Below, piece by piece: positions 61,532-64,000 of a stretch of DNA of 64,000 nucleotides. The notes beneath the pieces were generated by a model, which was not told where the DNA came from, made no database searches, and saw only the letters and a program-made list of their open reading frames with translations. The translations under genes were made by a program, and so were the position numbers. This DNA is from Thermodesulfobacteriota bacterium (GTDB lineage: Bacteria; Desulfobacterota; Syntrophorhabdia; Syntrophorhabdales; JANXAF01), in NCBI GenBank assembly GCA_025062045.1, contig JANXAF010000004.1, positions 98,296 to 162,295 of the forward strand, given 5' to 3'. Within the stretch, counting starts at the first letter, position 1. Every line of letters begins with the position of its first letter.

Positions 61532-62803
61532 CTACTTCCGGGGCTGGGACTCAGCTGGTTTAAGATAGGCACTCCAATAACTCATACCTACAAACACGGC
61601 TCCGCCTATTATGTTACCGAGTGTTACAGGGAGAAGGTTTCTAACTAAAAAAGATCCCCAGGTTAGTTGACTCGATACCGAAGGATCGAGCTTTAGGCCC
61701 AGATCGGCTTTCAGAAAAATACCCGCCGGTATAAAGTACATGTTCGCTATACAGTGCTCAAATCCGATTGCCACAAACCCCATAATTGGAAAGAATATTG
61801 CAAATATCTTTCCAATTACCTGTCTAGATGCAAGAGCCATCCATACCGCAAGACAAACAAGCCAGTTACAGCCTATCCCTCTCACCAAGGCCTCAGTAAA
61901 GGAAAGACTGACCTTCTTTGAAGCTATCAGCACAGAATAGAGACCAAGTGCTCCGTCCCCCATCTTCCAGAGACCAGAAAAGTAAAAGATGAGGGCTAGA
62001 AAAATAGAACCCAAGAAATTGGCAAAGTAAACTAAACCCCACCTTTTCATCATGGCCGAAAAGGTGATCTCCCTTTGGAGAACACTCGATACCATGAGAT
62101 TGTTGCCAGTAAAAAGCTCCGCTCCCGCTATGACAACCAGCATAAGGCCAAGACTAAAAACAGCACCGGACATGAATCTTGTGAAGCCAATCCCCATTTT
62201 TTCTGCCATGTCGAATGTTACAGCGGTGGATAAAAGTCCACCGAATCCTATGTAACATCCAGCTAAAACTCCGAGAACGAAGACAGCAACCCAGGGAGAG
62301 GTGGTTTTTCCAACACCTATCTTCGTTGCAACCGTCTCAGCTATCGTTTTAGGAGCAAGGTCTTCAATACTGGGAGTTGGAAAGCTCCAGGATTTTAGGA
62401 CCTTTTCAAATCGACTTATAGTCTTTTTTTCGACCAAAATTTTGCGTTCTAGAGCTTTTTTTACCGCCTCCTTTATCTCATCAGGCGTAAACGGTTTGGG
62501 TACGTAATCCATAGCTCCCCTTTTTAAAGCCTCCGTTGCGCGACCCACACTGGGAAATCCGCTGATCATCACAAGGGCCGAGTCCGGGGCTCTTCTGTCG
62601 AGTTCTTCCACAACGTCCATGCCATCAAAACCAGGCATTTTCCAGTCCACAAGGATAACATCGAAAGGATGAGATGAGGCGATCTTTAGCCCTTCCTCTG
62701 GCTTGTCAGTTGTTACGACCTCAAAACCCTCCGCTGAGAAGATCTTTCGAACAGAATCTAGAACGATACTGTCATCATCTATGACAAGCATCCTCTTTTT
62801 CAT
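61532..62803 (-). CDS. Response-regulator receiver fused to formate/nitrite channel (REC-FNT)
   Basis: The 423-residue fusion has a complete receiver domain (1-120: Asp9-11, phospho-acceptor Asp53 in LVDWKMPG, Ser81, Lys103), a linker (about 121-146), and a complete FNT-family channel (about 147-415). Channel landmarks are GAELFTGNN at 227-235 (omega loop), Lys296-297, GCNWLVCLAVW, pore His350 (FEHCIANM) and GNIIGG. FocA/NirC channels are pentamers whose N-terminal helix gates the pore, and the receiver sits exactly there. It is the last gene after a kinase end and two receiver genes. Phosphorylation-gated formate, nitrite or bisulfide transport is inferred. Confidence 0.92.
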   Translation of the reverse strand: MKKRMLVIDDDSIVLDSVRKIFSAEGFEVVTTDKPEEGLKIASSHPFDVILVDWKMPGFDGMDVVEELDRRAPDSALVMISGFPSVGRATEALKRGAMDYVPKPFTPDEIKEAVKKALERKILVEKKTISRFEKVLKSWSFPTPSIEDLAPKTIAETVATKIGVGKTTSPWVAVFVLGVLAGCYIGFGGLLSTAVTFDMAEKMGIGFTRFMSGAVFSLGLMLVVIAGAELFTGNNLMVSSVLQREITFSAMMKRWGLVYFANFLGSIFLALIFYFSGLWKMGDGALGLYSVLIASKKVSLSFTEALVRGIGCNWLVCLAVWMALASRQVIGKIFAIFFPIMGFVAIGFEHCIANMYFIPAGIFLKADLGLKLDPSVSSQLTWGSFLVRNLLPVTLGNIIGGAVFVGMSYWSAYLKPAESQPRK

Positions 62804-62818
62804 TTCTTTTCTCCTTTT

Positions 62819-63442
62819 TTACCAGATTTCTGCACTCTGTTTGTGCTCGAACCACCTTCTCTGTTTTTCTGTGAGTTTTCCGAGATGTTTTTCTATCCAT
62901 TCCATATCTCCCGTAAGGATTGCCAACTTTTCGGCCTGGGTAAGCTTGTATCCTTCAAGTGCTTCAACACCGTGGTACAGAAGTTGGGCTGCGAAGTTCG
63001 GGTCGTCGCCAGCCCTTTCAAGAACTTTTATGACTTCGTCCCTATTCATGAAGGAGTGTTCCTCTGGAGGTATGGTGGAAGCAATATCGAGAGCACTGTA
63101 GATAGCCTGCATAAGTTCATCAGGTGTAAACGGTTTTTCAAGGTAGTCCTGGGCACCGAGTTTCATTGCCTGGACCGCCGATTTGACAGTAGCATAGCCT
63201 GTGATCATTATGACCGGCATGGACGGCTTTGCCCTTTTTATGTCTCTTAATACCCTCATTCCGCCTATGTCCGGCATCCTTATGTCGGTAAGAACGATAT
63301 CGTAATCTTTTGTCAAAGCGAGCTCGATACCTTCCCTTCCGCTCTGGGCGGTGTCAACCTCAAAATTCTTTTCCTTCAAAATTTTGGATACGCTTTTGAG
63401 AACTATCTGTTCGTCATCGATCACCAGAGCCTTCCTTTTCAT
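62819..63442 (-). CDS. Response regulator with helical LigA-like C-terminal domain
   Basis: A 207-residue protein. The receiver (1-120) is intact: Asp53 (LTDIRMPD), Thr81, Lys103. The C-terminal 80 residues (SFMNRDEVIKVLERA... then LTQAEKLAILTGDMEWIEKH, GKLTEKQRRWF, ending AEIW) are not a DNA-binding domain. They resemble the small helical LigA-type domain found behind receivers in Desulfobacterota. It overlaps the receiver-only gene and lies 15 bases before the REC-FNT gene. Output is probably by protein contact. Confidence 0.87.
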   Translation of the reverse strand: MKRKALVIDDEQIVLKSVSKILKEKNFEVDTAQSGREGIELALTKDYDIVLTDIRMPDIGGMRVLRDIKRAKPSMPVIMITGYATVKSAVQAMKLGAQDYLEKPFTPDELMQAIYSALDIASTIPPEEHSFMNRDEVIKVLERAGDDPNFAAQLLYHGVEALEGYKLTQAEKLAILTGDMEWIEKHLGKLTEKQRRWFEHKQSAEIW

Positions 63443-63806
63443 TTTCTCCCCTCCTTAATACTTTTTGTATTTCCGAGAGGAGTTCTTCAGGCGTAAAAGG
63501 CTTGCCTATGAACCTGGAGGCTCCCGCCTTAAGACTCTCCTCTGCGGTCTCGTTGGTGTTATAACCGCTCATCGCTATTATTGGGGTATTCGGTCTCCTT
63601 CTTTTTAGTTCAGCAATAAGATAAGTCCCATCTTTGTACGGCATCTTAATATCCACTATGAAGAGGTCAAAACCCTTGTCGATTAAGCGAAGGGCTTCAT
63701 CCGCCGATTCTGCAAGCTCACAGAGAAACCCTTCGGAGGAAAGGATCCTTTTGCAACTTAAAAGAACGACTTTGTCATCATCGACGACGAGAATCTTCTT
63801 ACTCAT
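63414..63806 (-). CDS. Stand-alone receiver domain protein
   Basis: A 130-residue CheY-like protein. Asp9/10, phospho-acceptor Asp52 ([11 protein letters not shown]), Ser80 and Lys102 are intact, followed by a short charged tail. I chose ATG 63806, whose codons overlap the stop of the upstream kinase (ATGAGTAA). With the next two receivers it forms a three-receiver set behind one kinase, suggesting a phosphorelay or competition among outputs. Confidence 0.9.
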   Translation of the reverse strand: MSKKILVVDDDKVVLLSCKRILSSEGFLCELAESADEALRLIDKGFDLFIVDIKMPYKDGTYLIAELKRRRPNTPIIAMSGYNTNETAEESLKAGASRFIGKPFTPEELLSEIQKVLRRGENEKEGSGDR

Positions 63807-64000
63807 TCTGTTCTCTGATTGGTAATTCAACTGTGAAGATACTTCCTTTACCAACTTCACTTTTCACTCGGATAGTACCTCCGTGTCTTTCCGTAACTCC
63901 CTTGGCCACTGCGAGTCCCAAACCCGTTCCTTGTCCGACTTCTTTGGTTGTAAAGAAGGGATCGAATATTCTTTCGAGGTTTTCCTGCGGAATACCACAC
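63799..64000 (-). CDS. Sensor histidine kinase, C-terminal end (partial)
   Basis: The frame enters from the right edge and ends at 63799. It encodes the ATP-binding end of a kinase: [19 protein letters not shown], then [18 protein letters not shown] and GSIFTVELP. The sensor and phospho-acceptor domains lie outside the window. It is translationally coupled to the receiver gene, so it is the probable phosphate donor for the receiver proteins including REC-FNT. Confidence 0.9.
   Translation of the reverse strand, partial: CGIPQENLERIFDPFFTTKEVGQGTGLGLAVAKGVTERHGGTIRVKSEVGKGSIFTVELPIREQNE

Noticed and set aside
1..64000. CRISPR arrays, prophage or complete insertion sequences
   Set aside because: No regularly spaced repeats, integrase, phage structural genes or intact transposase were seen on either strand.

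Overview
The window reads as a chromosomal segment of an anaerobic, Gram-negative, probably thermophilic bacterium. An LpxK homologue, two signal-peptide proteins of outer-membrane and periplasmic type and an RseP protease point to an outer membrane. MetV/MetF pairs, a [NiFe] hydrogenase end, a GltD/MvhD-type flavoprotein, a siroheme-decarboxylase-like AsnC protein and an FmdE protein are typical of anaerobic Desulfobacterota-like lineages. Proteins are rich in Lys, Glu, Arg and Ile, and genes are packed very tightly. The exact lineage is inference; no 16S gene is present.

1-8464: two convergent operons each end in or contain a methylene-tetrahydrofolate reductase module (MetV+MetF). The plus-strand one follows the C-terminus of a [NiFe] hydrogenase large subunit. 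The minus-strand one starts with a 689-residue fusion of a GltD-like flavoprotein, ferredoxin domains and an MvhD domain, and continues into a double-receiver protein, a histidine kinase and a NarL-type regulator. This looks like C1 (Wood-Ljungdahl) metabolism wired to alternative electron donors, with its own sensor.

8565-22427: a catabolic operon for an unknown substrate: class III CoA-transferase, GntR/FCD regulator with two near-identical operators around the promoter, MeaB, a two-subunit B12 mutase, HyuA/HyuB (hydantoinase/carboxylase family), an AMP-forming CoA ligase and a three-subunit molybdenum hydroxylase. A convergent MFS transporter (22424-23653) may belong to it.

23701-39302: housekeeping and biosynthesis: tatA, folK, class II aldolase, transaldolase, recR-ybaB-dnaX with the SRP RNA gene, a UvrD-like helicase, polA, an Ahb-type protein, asd-leuD-leuC-leuA and lpxK.

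39373-47898: metal acquisition: a 43-residue Cys-rich protein, an FmdE/FecCD/ATPase/methyltransferase/binding-protein operon, and a convergent porin plus Cbi/Nik-type ECF transporter operon, which would supply Ni/Co to hydrogenase and B12 enzymes.

47975-56928: rlmE, an unknown gene, then rpsB-tsf-pyrH-frr-uppS-cdsA-dxr-rseP-tsaB with a structured rpsB leader. 56929-58335 is a decayed, gene-free stretch.

58349-64000: a NifS homologue that lacks the PLP lysine, IscU, YjbQ, a small exported protein, tRNA-Sec, a hydrogenase maturation protease, and a two-component operon (kinase end, two receivers) whose last gene fuses a receiver domain to a formate/nitrite channel. That fusion is the most striking object in the window. 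A second window-wide theme is promoters whose predicted start site falls on or within a few bases of the start codon (leaderless genes), supported by a tRNA-Sec promoter that predicts initiation at tRNA base 1.
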